The notes: generated by a model from the letters alone, not told the origin. Positions 26,274-33,912 are shown, counted from the first letter of the stretch. The stretch is 64,000 nucleotides of DNA from Alistipes sp. (GCA_021201825.1 JAJQED010000030.1:1-64000), one strand, 5' to 3'. Program-made: numbers and translations.

Positions 26274-26652
26274 ATCTCGACGGTTTAAATGAACACCGCA
26301 CCGCTATCAATTTATGTACCGGAAATATCGGGAAAGGGCGACTTATATAAAGTACGGTGTGCTTATATGTTTGCTGTGGTGCTGGTCCTCACAAATAATT
26401 GAGAATTGTAAAAACGATACATTTGAACCCGCCGAAATGTTTTCCTCCCCGAGATCGATGAATTAATAAATTTTACAAAGTATTATCTTTAGGAATTCCG
26501 TTACACTTCGTTTAGAAGTGGATAGGACACATGGAATAAAAGCCGGAAACCATATATGGAAATTGCCGATAATATGGAGAAAGTATCATATAAAAATTAA
26601 TCGGTTATAACCCTTATTAGCAAACTTTAAATATAATAGTGAACTATAGAGT
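26274..26652. other. Intergenic 379 bp, promoter region
   Basis: No gene seen. AT-rich, upstream of two divergent genes. A TATCTTTA box at about 26485-26492, one base off the TAnnTTTG consensus, could serve the SLOG gene with a long leader. No hairpin of note. Confidence 0.4.
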
Positions 26653-27201
26653 ATGTTATCAAAATTTATAGACCCATCCGTGACGGTCTCTTTTATCGGT
26701 TATAGTGCCGATGAGATCAAAATGTCCGATCCCGGTAATAATTTCCTTTTCGCGGAGATACAGGCACGGCTGTTTGGAACCATTCATAAACTTGCCGAGC
26801 AAGGTTATAGAACATTCTTATCCGGTATGGACGCCGGTTTCGACCTAATGGCCGCCGGCGCGGTTCTTCTTGCAAGGGAAACCTATCCCGAAATCGAATT
26901 GATTTGTGTCCTGCCGTTCCCCGATCAGGATGTTAATCTCACTCCTTATTGGAAAGTGGAATACGCCGCTATATTACGGCAGGCACAACACAGCATAACC
27001 ATATCTACAAGTTATCACCGTGATGTGTACAATATGCGGAATGATTTTTTGGTGGCAAATAGTTCTGTATTGGTGTGCTATTACGACGGTAAGCCCGGCG
27101 GAACACAATACACGGTAAATGCCGCAAGAAAGCACGGATTGAAAATCGAGAACCTTTGTATTACCGGTAAGGATGATCTGGTAGCGATGGATAAGGTGTG
27201 A
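26653..27201 (+). CDS. SLOG/DUF1273 (YpsA-like) family protein
   Basis: Protein of 182 residues with a Rossmann-like fold: TVSFIGYSADEIK at the start, then LAEQGYRTFLSGMDAGFDL, ELICVLPFPDQ, and a late NSSVLVCYYDGKPGGTQYT, which is the SLOG signature (GG-T loop binding a nucleotide-like ligand). The DUF1273/YpsA group has no firm function; relatives of the SLOG superfamily bind or process nucleotide signals and appear in some stress and defence contexts. Here it stands alone upstream of tRNA-Ser and about 650 bp from the integrative element. No partner gene of known type is next to it. Confidence 0.82.
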   Translation: MLSKFIDPSVTVSFIGYSADEIKMSDPGNNFLFAEIQARLFGTIHKLAEQGYRTFLSGMDAGFDLMAAGAVLLARETYPEIELICVLPFPDQDVNLTPYWKVEYAAILRQAQHSITISTSYHRDVYNMRNDFLVANSSVLVCYYDGKPGGTQYTVNAARKHGLKIENLCITGKDDLVAMDKV

Positions 27202-27392
27202 ATTGGTAAGGAAGAGTGCGGTCCCGGCCGGGCATCTTATTCGGAGTTCGAGCGGGCAGATGAATAAGTTGGATGAGATTTGGTTTTATGGGGGATGGGT
27301 TTGGTTTATTTTATTGAAAATAAAACACCCAATTTTACATTTTGTAAAACTGGGTGTAATCTTTGCAAGTTACTGATTTTTAGTCTCTCTTG

Positions 27393-27477
27393 CGGAGAGA
27401 GAGGGATTCGAACCCCCGGAGGCTCTCACCTCAACGGTTTTCAAGACCGCCGCAATCGACCACTCTGCCATCTCTCC
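27393..27477 (-). tRNA. tRNA-Ser (TGA)
   Basis: 85-nt cloverleaf on the minus strand: acceptor GGAGAGA pairs with TCTCTCC, D-arm GGCAGAGTGGTCGA, anticodon loop CTTGAAA (anticodon TGA), a long variable arm as in class II tRNAs, and T-loop GGTTCGAATCC. Discriminator base G; no encoded CCA. Confidence 0.95.
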
Positions 27478-27640
27478 GGGGACAAAAGTATAACCTTAAT
27501 TCCGTTTATCCAAAAATCGTTTGAATTTTACTCCCCCTGACCTGCTGCCGGTTAACCTGCCAAGGCCCGGGTAGGCATATCAATTTAAATTCTCATCATT
27601 ATTCGCATGGAAACCCTGAAGCCCTTTTTCCTTGCAGGTT

Positions 27641-27820
27641 ATGTGCCAAACCGACCCTACTTCGTATAGGCTGAAAATAACGTTTTCTCCCCGGACGGTA
27701 ATCTTAGAGGTATGGAAAGGAGGAGCCGTGGATAAGCAAATGATATACGACGGGCGTACGTACCATATCCCGATATCTGAAAACAAAAACCAGCGACAAG
27801 CTAAAATGCCAAATCGCTAA
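27641..27820 (+). CDS. Possible small protein between two tRNA genes
   Basis: A 59-codon frame from ATG 27641, between the tRNA genes. The protein (with VILEVWKGGAVDKQMIYDG and THIP-like C-terminal strand) has a plausible composition, but no motif or signal. The same stretch has a shorter alternative frame from ATG 27608 (20 codons, then stop). I do not recognise it. It could also be a decayed gene fragment. Confidence 0.3.
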   Translation: MCQTDPTSYRLKITFSPRTVILEVWKGGAVDKQMIYDGRTYHIPISENKNQRQAKMPNR

Positions 27821-27827
27821 TTTCCAG

Positions 27828-27900
27828 AGCCGCAACTCGGACTTGAACCGAGGACCTCTTCATTACGAGTGAAACGCTCTACCAACTGAGCTATTGCGGC
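27828..27900 (-). tRNA. tRNA-Thr (CGT), target of the integrative element
   Basis: 73-nt cloverleaf on the minus strand: acceptor GCCGCAA/TTGCGGC, D-arm AGCTCAGTTGGTAGAGC, anticodon loop CTCGTAA (anticodon CGT), T-arm GGTTCAAGTCC; no encoded CCA. Its 5' part through the anticodon arm forms the 48-bp attachment repeat (27854-27901), and the element lies on its 5' side. The native promoter therefore is at the far end of the element (right of 37476); this copy must be transcribed from sequence inside the element. Confidence 0.95.
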
Positions 27901-27901
27901 C
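27854..27901. repeat. Left attachment site (48-bp direct repeat)
   Basis: 48 bp identical to 37429-37476, beginning ACCTCTTCATTACGAGTG and ending CTATTGCGGCC. It covers the tRNA-Thr 5' end, D-arm and anticodon arm, so recombination in the anticodon region is likely. Bases outside the repeat differ at once on both sides, which defines its limits. Confidence 0.92.
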
Positions 27902-27954
27902 TTTAATTGTGTTTCAATTAGTTACGATGCGAACAAAAGTGTATTTCGGAATGA

Positions 27955-27975
27955 GGTACAACATTTGGTACAACA
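27955..27975. repeat. Left arm-type repeat pair (GGTACAACA)
   Basis: GGTACAACA at 27955-27963 and 27967-27975, period 12 bp, 53 bp inside the left attachment repeat. The same pair, same orientation and period, occurs near the right end at 37290-37310. This is what arm-type integrase binding sites look like. Confidence 0.7.
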
Positions 27976-28301
27976 ATCGCCTAACTAAATCGCTTGCAAA
28001 TTTAACATTAATAGATTGATTATGAAATAGGTCTCGGCAGTTTTCTTAAACGATCAAAATGTCGCACCCGACCTTATCACTAATTATGATGATTTTACGT
28101 CAAAAAATCGCGCCCAAATTTTTCGGCCCCTTTACTTTTAAGATATTATTTTGTCTCAGTTAATAAATGAAAAAATAAACCTCGCCCATTTCTGAGCGAG
28201 GCAATATAATCTCAAAAGTGACTACGTTAAAAGAAATAAAGGTTTTTCATTATGAAGTGAACGATTCTCAACCTCAAAACTCAATTAGTAGATTGTAATA
28301 G
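27976..28301. other. Element left margin, no gene seen
   Basis: AT-rich, no convincing reading frame. Holds the TIR gene's terminator at its right end. It also must contain the replacement promoter of tRNA-Thr or lie beyond it; no exact TAnnTTTG box reading toward the tRNA was found in 27902-27960. Confidence 0.4.
28173..28201 (-). terminator. Terminator of the TIR gene
   Basis: Minus-strand hairpin CCTCGC (28196-28201, read GCGAGG on plus) with its partner at 28180-28185 and a 10-nt loop, followed by TTTATTTTTTC. It resembles the hairpin at 30093-30120; both share the segment GCCCATTTCnGAGCG. Confidence 0.65.
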
Positions 28302-29678
28302 TTATGTATTTATCAATAATTGATTTCCCAAGATGAAGTTGTCTTCAATTAGATTAATCATATTTTGATAGTTAGAACTCAAACGCTTCTTTGATTTAGT
28401 ATATATTTTATCTAAATTCACCTTATCATTATCAAGGATTTTTTTATTTCGAATCGTTATTTGTTTAGACTCGTTCATAGATTCCAGTAATTCTTTTATT
28501 GCTAAACGCTCTTCTTCAATTTCTTCTTGCTCTACTTCTGCCATTTCGCGCATCTTTAATCCCACCTCAATTGCTCGTTTGAAATTTTCCCTCATTTGTG
28601 GAATTTCCTCCTCTAATGATTTTGAAAGTATATCATTCTCACCTGCAATCTTACGCATAATTACTCTACTCTGATTAATCGAGGGGTTTACTTTAGCCAA
28701 TGCTTCCAATTGACTTGCATATTTTGGTATAGATTCGTTATATACCATTTGGACATCAGTTAACCTTTCCAAACAATCATTATATTGAAACAAGCAAGCA
28801 TCAAAAATTTCCCTGCAATCCAGCAAATCTAACTCTTCTTCAGTTTCTATCCTTTCGACTTCTATATTGGTAATTTCTTTTTCATCAATATGTGATTCAA
28901 TAGAATCTATAAATTCCTTTTTGCACTTGTTCCATGTGTTCACTCTTGGCTTTATTTGATAATGTTCACATAAATCTTCGTATAAAGAATCCAAAGAATC
29001 TGGATTTTCAATCCTCATGCCTTTATGGACATTATAAAGCCATCCAATTGAATCAAAATCTATTTCTGACAAAATAATGGGTTTAACTTTTCTTTCTGTT
29101 GCCCAGGCTGCGCCCATTTCATTCAGGCATATTTCACTTTTTTTATAATTTGGAGAAATCATAAAGAAAACATAATCGCTGTTAGCGATATTCTGTTTGA
29201 TGAACTTATGAATATCTTCCCCCGTTCTGACACCTGTATCCTCTCTTGATGTATAAGCAATATCCTCTATATTAAACCCACAACCAAGTCTTAATATTTT
29301 CTCAATAAAACAATCAATTAACTTACTATCTTTGGATGAGTGGCTAATAAATATTTTCTTGCTCATAATTTCTTCACCTGTTACAGGAGTTGATATTATT
29401 TTTGAAGTTTCATTACTATCTATTCTGTTTAGTAAAGTTTTATAAATTATTCTTTGTTGGTCAAAAATCTTTTCAAGACCATATCCATTAGTCTCAAAAT
29501 CGAAATTTAGAAAAGCGACAAAATCGTTATCCGTTTCATGAAAATGGTTTCTTAAAAAAGGTATTGCTTCTTCCAGCCAGCAATGATAGGCTTCAATTGA
29601 TTCCTTTGAATTAGGGCTTTTCTTCCTCTCTTTTTGATAATTTTCACGGAGAGCATTTAATGTCGCTATATCTGCCAT
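28302..29678 (-). CDS. TIR-domain protein with long coiled-coil tail
   Basis: Cytoplasmic protein of 458 residues, not recognised as a named family member. The start was set at MADIATLNALRENYQ, since the upstream extension precedes a TATCTTTG promoter box. A helical N-terminal region (1-100) is followed by a TIR domain (about 107-235): KKIFISHSSKDSKL, SREDTGVRTGEDI, NSDYVFFMISPNYKKSEICLNEMGAAWA. Glu187 in the ICLNEMG block is the expected catalytic Glu of TIR NADases. Residues about 280-440 are Glu/Lys/Arg-rich heptad-like helices. TIR proteins in bacteria often act in anti-phage abortive infection by NAD+ depletion; this role is inferred. It is the outermost cargo gene of the element, transcribed alone. 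Confidence 0.85.
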   Translation of the reverse strand: MADIATLNALRENYQKERKKSPNSKESIEAYHCWLEEAIPFLRNHFHETDNDFVAFLNFDFETNGYGLEKIFDQQRIIYKTLLNRIDSNETSKIISTPVTGEEIMSKKIFISHSSKDSKLIDCFIEKILRLGCGFNIEDIAYTSREDTGVRTGEDIHKFIKQNIANSDYVFFMISPNYKKSEICLNEMGAAWATERKVKPIILSEIDFDSIGWLYNVHKGMRIENPDSLDSLYEDLCEHYQIKPRVNTWNKCKKEFIDSIESHIDEKEITNIEVERIETEEELDLLDCREIFDACLFQYNDCLERLTDVQMVYNESIPKYASQLEALAKVNPSINQSRVIMRKIAGENDILSKSLEEEIPQMRENFKRAIEVGLKMREMAEVEQEEIEEERLAIKELLESMNESKQITIRNKKILDNDKVNLDKIYTKSKKRLSSNYQNMINLIEDNFILGNQLLINT

Positions 29679-29705
29679 GTTATGATATTCATAATCAATA
29701 AATAG

Positions 29706-29713
29706 CAAAGATA
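29706..29713 (-). promoter_or_regulatory. -7 box of the TIR gene
   Basis: CAAAGATA on plus reads TATCTTTG on minus, an exact TAnnTTTG match, 28 bases before the chosen start codon. It supports the shorter start, since the promoter lies inside the longer alternative. No clear -33 TTTG. Confidence 0.6.
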
Positions 29714-29728
29714 TAAAATCTAATAGTA

Positions 29729-29763
29729 AATACCTCGATCGCAAATTAACCAATCGAGGTATT
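29729..29763 (-). terminator. Perfect 11-bp hairpin between TIR gene and secreted-protein remnant
   Basis: AATACCTCGAT at 29729-29739 and ATCGAGGTATT at 29753-29763 with a 13-nt loop. It lies after the remnant gene on the minus strand and before the TIR promoter, so it may separate the two units. The T-run is weak. Confidence 0.5.
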
Positions 29764-29786
29764 TTCTGTAAGACTTGCCAAGAATC

Positions 29787-30070
29787 CTACAGTTTCAGAC
29801 TTCCGTTCACGTATCCTTTAAAGACGAGCAACCGTGCATCCTCTGTAAGCATAGACAATTCGAAAGCTACCGCAACAGGGCGAAATATCAAGTGTAATGT
29901 TATTTGCGCAGTTCCTGTTTCATTATCATAGCTATTGGCATATTTCCAGAGTCTATCTCGGCCTGTATTATAGTCAGAACAAAATCATCCTCAGTAAAGT
30001 ATTCGAGTTGTTGTGCTTTGGCTGTTATTGCCGAAATCATTATTATTAATACAGTAAAAGCTTTTTTCAT
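29787..30070 (-). pseudogene. Small secreted protein, apparently frameshifted
   Basis: From ATG 30070 a signal peptide is read (MKKAFTVLIIMISAITAKAQ), then QQLEYFTEDDF. The frame then gives VLTIIQAEID and stops at 29900 after 56 residues. One base more in the TTTT run near codon 29 would switch to a longer frame (CSDYNTGRDRLWKYANSYD, later TAQITLHLIFRPVAVAF and ending NGSLKL) stopping at 29787, for about 94 residues. The second frame looks like a folded beta-rich protein and the first one does not, so a one-base deletion in the T run is likely. Function unknown. Sequencing error cannot be excluded; raw reads would decide. Confidence 0.5.
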
Positions 30071-30090
30071 TATATCGAGTTTTTAGCATT

Positions 30091-30120
30091 AAAAACCCCG
30101 CCCATTTCCGAGCGGGGTTT
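30091..30120 (-). terminator. Terminator of the lipoprotein/LytTR unit
   Basis: Arms AAACCCCGC (30093-30101) and GCGGGGTTT (30112-30120), 9 bp perfect, followed on the minus strand by TT. It lies 22 nt after the lipoprotein stop. Same loop region as the TIR terminator at 28180. Confidence 0.65.
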
Positions 30121-30142
30121 ATTGTTGGGGTTTGACGTAGGA

Positions 30143-30880
30143 TTAATAATATGTAATGTACATTGTAGTCGTACCGTACTCGCTGTCGGTGGTTTTTATT
30201 TCGGTAGGGTTGCCGTCCGAGTTGAATGTGTAGGAGTAACTTCTGGTATATTGAACGGTATTCGCGTATTTCTGTGTCGTTGATGACGGTAAATATTCGC
30301 TAAAGCAACCTTTAAACTTAATAGGAATATCTGTGTCCAATAAAAAGTCGGGCATAGGCATATTTATTTTGTTCGGATAATTGGAGTAGGTGTAGGCGTT
30401 GGAATATTCCCCTCCGTCATTGTATTTAACTTCTGTCATATTTCCATTCGACCATGTAAATTCGGCAAAAGAATCCTCGCTATCACTCCATTTAGATATG
30501 TAACCGCTTTGATAGGTAAATGATAATGAGTGTTCTTCTTTTCCTGTTGATTTTTCGACCTCCGCATACTTGACTAAAAATTCATTGGCATCGAGATTAT
30601 ATTCATCCATGTAGCTACCGCCCCAGTCCATAGTTATTTTATTGGTGCTGTAGGAGATGTCTGTGATAGATGTTTCGTTTCCGTCTCGTTCGATAACTTT
30701 TGTAACCCGATTTTGATTGTCATATTGATATTCTGCCGACCAATCTTCATGGGTAATAGTTTTAACGAGAGCAACCGTATTATTACCGTTATCTTCTCCG
30801 CCGTCATCATCTTTCGAGCAAGAATTGAATGCAACCGCCAGTAAAGGCAAAATAAGTAAAAGTAGTTTCTTAATTTTCAA
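30143..30880 (-). CDS. Lipoprotein of DUF4595-like type
   Basis: Lipoprotein of 245 residues with lipobox FNSC followed by an acidic stretch (SKDDDGGEDN), typical of surface-exported Bacteroidota lipoproteins. The mature part repeats aromatic beta hairpins (YQYDNQNRVTKVIERDGNET, then FTYQSGYISKWSD and YTFNSDGNPTEIKTTDSEYG), like the RHS/YD-like strands of DUF4595 proteins. Function unknown. It follows the LytTR gene after 7 nt, so both are one unit and the regulator may control this gene. The chromosomal lipoprotein at 47671 has a similar style (YKYDSNDNLIEIYS), so a family relation is possible, but no alignment was run. Confidence 0.72.
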   Translation of the reverse strand: MKIKKLLLLILPLLAVAFNSCSKDDDGGEDNGNNTVALVKTITHEDWSAEYQYDNQNRVTKVIERDGNETSITDISYSTNKITMDWGGSYMDEYNLDANEFLVKYAEVEKSTGKEEHSLSFTYQSGYISKWSDSEDSFAEFTWSNGNMTEVKYNDGGEYSNAYTYSNYPNKINMPMPDFLLDTDIPIKFKGCFSEYLPSSTTQKYANTVQYTRSYSYTFNSDGNPTEIKTTDSEYGTTTMYITYY

Positions 30881-30887
30881 ATTGTTT

Positions 30888-31310
30888 TTAATTATTTAGT
30901 GTAACTTTTATGCTGTCTTCCAGTGTTGCTTTAAGTATTCGTAGAGCCTCTTTTGAGGCTTTGAGTGTGAATTTGGTCGGAAAGCTAATATCCGATAGGG
31001 TTATCTGCTGTTTGCTGATATTGATGTAGTGGATATACCTTTCATTTATAATTAACCGTTTACCGAGCCGAATAAGTGTCTGTGCCTCATTATCGAGTTG
31101 TTGCTCCAATATCTTTTCAAATGCCGATAGATTGAACGAGAAGATATGTTTTTCCTCATCTGTAAGCACCATTGATGAATAGTTGCCGTCAGAGGTTATA
31201 TAGGCGATTCTTTCGGGCGAAACTCGTACAACTTCATTGGTGTTGGTTAATATTATATATTTAGGCATACAGTCCTCATATCCCGCAAATTTACCTGTTA
31301 AATCATCCAT
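30888..31310 (-). CDS. LytTR-type DNA-binding protein, no receiver
   Basis: Small regulator of 140 residues with a LytTR DNA-binding domain from about residue 15 to the end: VVRVSPERIAYITSDGNYS, then EKILEQQLDNEAQTLIRLGK and RLIINERYIHYINI. There is no receiver domain upstream, so it is not a standard response regulator. The alternative start at MPKYIILTN (31268) would remove 14 residues and cannot be ruled out. The lipoprotein gene follows after 7 nt; the regulator is likely autoregulatory or responds to a signal from elsewhere. LytTR genes paired with lipoprotein genes are seen in Bacteroidota, but the ligand is not known. Confidence 0.8.
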   Translation of the reverse strand: MDDLTGKFAGYEDCMPKYIILTNTNEVVRVSPERIAYITSDGNYSSMVLTDEEKHIFSFNLSAFEKILEQQLDNEAQTLIRLGKRLIINERYIHYINISKQQITLSDISFPTKFTLKASKEALRILKATLEDSIKVTLNN

Positions 31311-31385
31311 AATGCAGTGATTTTCGGGGAATTGTATGAAATGATGATTGGGTAGTATGTAATGCTTTGATTGGAGTATGAAATG

Positions 31386-31410
31386 AAAAAGCCACCCTTG
31401 CGGAGTGGCT
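31386..31410 (-). terminator. Terminator of the small orphan gene
   Basis: AGCCAC (31390-31395) pairs with GTGGCT (31405-31410); on the minus strand the hairpin is followed by TTTTTCATTT. It lies 25 nt after the stop of the gene at 31436. Confidence 0.65.
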
Positions 31411-31435
31411 ATTCGGAGTGATGAGTTTATTTATG

Positions 31436-31720
31436 TCACTCAAAAGAACGCACGATCATCGAGATAACTTCATCCATATAAATAGCCTGCCCTGTGGACT
31501 GCCGCCCCCACCAATAGCACCCGCAATTTTCAACAATTACCTCGCATTCCTCTTTGAGCAATCGTGCGAGATAGGGTGTTACGAGCCACCATTCCATAAC
31601 TTCAAACCATTCTTGGTAAAGGCTCTCGTCTGGGATTGCACCCGACTTTATCAGTTCAGCCACAACCGAACTCTGGTTATGCAATATGTTGTTCTGTACC
31701 AATTCATACTCCGTTTTCAT
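31436..31720 (-). CDS. Small protein of unknown function (94 aa)
   Basis: Protein of 94 residues with a natural-looking composition: ELIKSGAIPDESLYQEWFE, VMEWWLVTPYLARLLKEE and CGCYWWGRQSTGQAIYMDE near the C-terminus. It has no signal peptide or membrane helix and a rather acidic, Trp-rich face. I do not recognise the family. Its own terminator and the absence of a close upstream gene suggest a single-gene unit on the element. Confidence 0.7.
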   Translation of the reverse strand: MKTEYELVQNNILHNQSSVVAELIKSGAIPDESLYQEWFEVMEWWLVTPYLARLLKEECEVIVENCGCYWWGRQSTGQAIYMDEVISMIVRSFE

Positions 31721-31889
31721 AAGACCTGTTTGTTATGGTTAATAATAAGCGAAAAGCCTCTCCGATTTGGAAAGGCTTTAGTTTTTAGATAATGAGACAT
31801 GATTTATAAGCCTCAGATATTTTTATCTGTCTTTAGTCTGAATTTCAGAACAAATTATACGTTATAGTATAAACTGTGATAGGCGAAAT

Positions 31890-31920
31890 AAAAATCCCCC
31901 AAGTAAATGGCGAGGGGGAT
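31890..31920 (-). terminator. Terminator-like hairpin without an assigned gene
   Basis: ATCCCCC (31894-31900) and GGGGGAT (31914-31920), 13-nt loop; on the minus strand followed by TTTTATTTCG. No gene lies directly upstream on that strand, so it could end a short RNA. Confidence 0.45.
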
Positions 31921-32050
31921 ATAAAGGGTAAGTATGTAGTTGTGCGAACTATCTACTCAAATATCCCAGATGCAATATTTTTTGATTGTTAAATATTTAC
32001 ATTATAGAAATTTCCATTTGCCAATCAGAAAATATGGTGGTGGCTAAAAC

Positions 32051-32076
32051 GGAAAAAGGGAGCCGTGTATGCTCCC
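32051..32076 (-). terminator. Terminator of the helicase-like gene
   Basis: GGGAGC (32058-32063) pairs with GCTCCC (32071-32076), 7-nt loop; on the minus strand followed by TTTTTCC. It lies 97 nt after the stop of the interrupted helicase-like gene. Confidence 0.6.
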
Positions 32077-32173
32077 TCTTTTTCTACTTTGTCCTTATAA
32101 ACTTATCTCTCACAATCATTAAACAGGCTACATTTTTGCCGTTCATTGTCTTTGTTGTCCCTTTCGTAATATA

Positions 32174-33835
32174 TCAGTAATTGAGGTCGGTTGCTTTGGC
32201 TGTCCGCCTAACTCCGAGAGTGTCATAGATGCTTTGTAGCTTGTCTTTAATCGTGGCGTTTGGAATAGCTGTATGATATTGGAAAGATGCGTTAATCATC
32301 TTCACGACTTTATGCTCTGTCGAAATATCTAACCGCTTGACTAATTCCCTGCGTATATTTGCCTGGTGGTATTTGAGTCTTATAACTTCATCCTTACCGA
32401 GTTTGTCGTATGCCTCTTTAACAAGCGAGTTGGTGCTTTCAATCGTTGCCAGTTTGTGATGCGGACAGTCCAGACTTATCATAAACGCACTCTCTTTTAT
32501 CCTTACATATTCATCGAACAGTTCCTGAAACGATACTTTTGCTTTCGGATTTAACTCTACTTTCTCGGCAGGGGATTCCACACGGACAGTCTTAACTTCA
32601 ACGGCATATCCGTTCTGTTTCTGCTCTTTTTCCAACGTGACAACCGTTCTATAAATCTGGTTGGTTATCTTAAAATTGACTATATCAAGATTGGCTAAAT
32701 TTTTATCGACCATTAGCCCGTTGTCTTCTATCCTCACAAATTTTTCATTTAAATATTTAATCTTTGACAGCATCGTTTGTCTGCTATCGAGGGGAACCGC
32801 ATTTATATCGTTTGCGAATTTTACGGCTTTAATTAGTGTTTCTTTCGTCTTTTGCGTAAATTCTTCCAAAGTCAAATCTTCGCTGTATCGAGTAGTCGAG
32901 AATATATGCGTAATATCACTGTTATATATTGAGTTCCTTATTCTTCCGCATATCTGAACGAATAAAGTAGATATATCCACAAGCGTATGCGCTTTAGTTG
33001 CATCGCTGACAATATAAATCCTGCCCTGTTCATCGTAAATGTCGCAACCCTCAAAGGCTGTCGATGTATAAAAGTTCACTTTCTTTACAGGGTCAGACGG
33101 CGTTTCTATTGGCAGTCCTCCTAACTTGCGGGCGTTCTCGCTGCTGTCGGAACAAACTATCTTAACCTGTTGCGGTGTCAACCCTGCCTTTTTAACCGCC
33201 TGCGCGATAAACTTAACGCTATTAACGAAGAAATGCAGATTACCTGTTCGGTTCTGCTTTATTACCTGTTTAGACAGATAAGCAACATAATCGAGAGGCT
33301 TTTTCTGGTGGCGTAAATGCGCTGTAACCTCTACGGTGTTATTTCATTTCACAATCACGGTCGGCAAGTGTTTTAGTTCGTCCAAAATAAAATCCCTTTC
33401 AATAGGGGTGGCGCTCATATAGGTAGCGCGTTCAAAGTTTCCTGACAACTCCAATAATTTCTTTATCGGCTTGTGACGGAAAGAATAGTGATTAAAGAGT
33501 ATGTGATATTCATCCACCAACAGGAAGAACTCGCGGTAAACATTATAGCCGAGTTCCGACAACAGGTTTATCAATCGTGGGAGAGAATCGTAAACCACAA
33601 GTATTTTAATCGTTTCGTGCGAGTTGGCATAATCTATAATATCGTCATTTCCAACCTCGCCATGCACCGCCAAAACCTTATGTTTCCGTCTTTCATTGAT
33701 TATCTCTTTATTCTTTGCAAGGTTCACGAAAGGAACGGCGATAATGGTGTGTCCTTTCTGATTAATTGCGAGTTCTGTGCCTCCGCATCCCGTTTTTCCT
33801 TTGTTAAACAGGCAGTTTGTGGGTATCTCGGTCAT
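32174..33835 (-). pseudogene. SF2-helicase-like protein interrupted by an in-frame TGA
   Basis: One continuous frame of 553 codons broken only by TGA at 33344-33346 (after PTVIVK); reading resumes in the same frame with NNTVEVTAHLRHQ. SF2 motifs continue on both sides: DEYH (residues 108-111), SATP (141-144), then TAFEGCD and QICGRIR (about 294-300). Motif I is odd: NKGKTGCGGTE lacks the P-loop Lys. The stop probably replaced a Trp (TGG to TGA). The ATG is coupled by ATGA to a 26-codon frame upstream. On such elements helicase-like genes usually serve replication. Either the gene is dead, the UGA is read through, or the two halves act as separate products. Confidence 0.75.
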
Positions 33836-33912
33836 TCACTCTTTTGCTGTGTCTTTGTTCGTTTCGCCCAAGTAGGTTGCTCATTCTGGAGCATGGATTG
33901 TTTTAGTTTCAT
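33832..33912 (-). CDS. Possible 26-residue leader peptide of the helicase-like gene
   Basis: ATG AAA CTA AAA ... from 33912 encodes MKLKQSMLQNEQPTWAKRTK and six more residues, Lys/Gln-rich, ending with TGA that overlaps the helicase ATG (ATGA). An overlapping alternative frame (MSNLLGRNEQ...) exists and is less well placed. It could serve translational coupling or be a fortuitous frame. Confidence 0.35.
   Translation of the reverse strand: MKLKQSMLQNEQPTWAKRTKTQQKSE

Larger units (their letters stand above)
31721..32173. other. 453 bp without a convincing gene, three hairpins
   Basis: No reading frame looks coding. Hairpins: 31753-31779 (AAAGCCT / AGGCTTT), 31894-31920 (ATCCCCC / GGGGGAT, minus-strand T-run) and 32053-32076 (GGGAGC / GCTCCC, minus-strand T-run). 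The last one belongs to the helicase-like gene; the other two could end short RNAs. AT-rich otherwise. Confidence 0.45.

Noticed and set aside
27280-27540. Plus-strand reading frame over tRNA-Ser with RGIRTPGG and similar residues
   Set aside because: It is the translation of the antisense of tRNA-Ser, a well-known false gene; the tRNA cloverleaf explains the sequence.
33344-33346. UGA read as Trp by a variant code
   Set aside because: Normal genes in the window end with TGA (for example GH53 and recF), so a general recoding of UGA is not supported. A nonsense mutation or local read-through is more likely.
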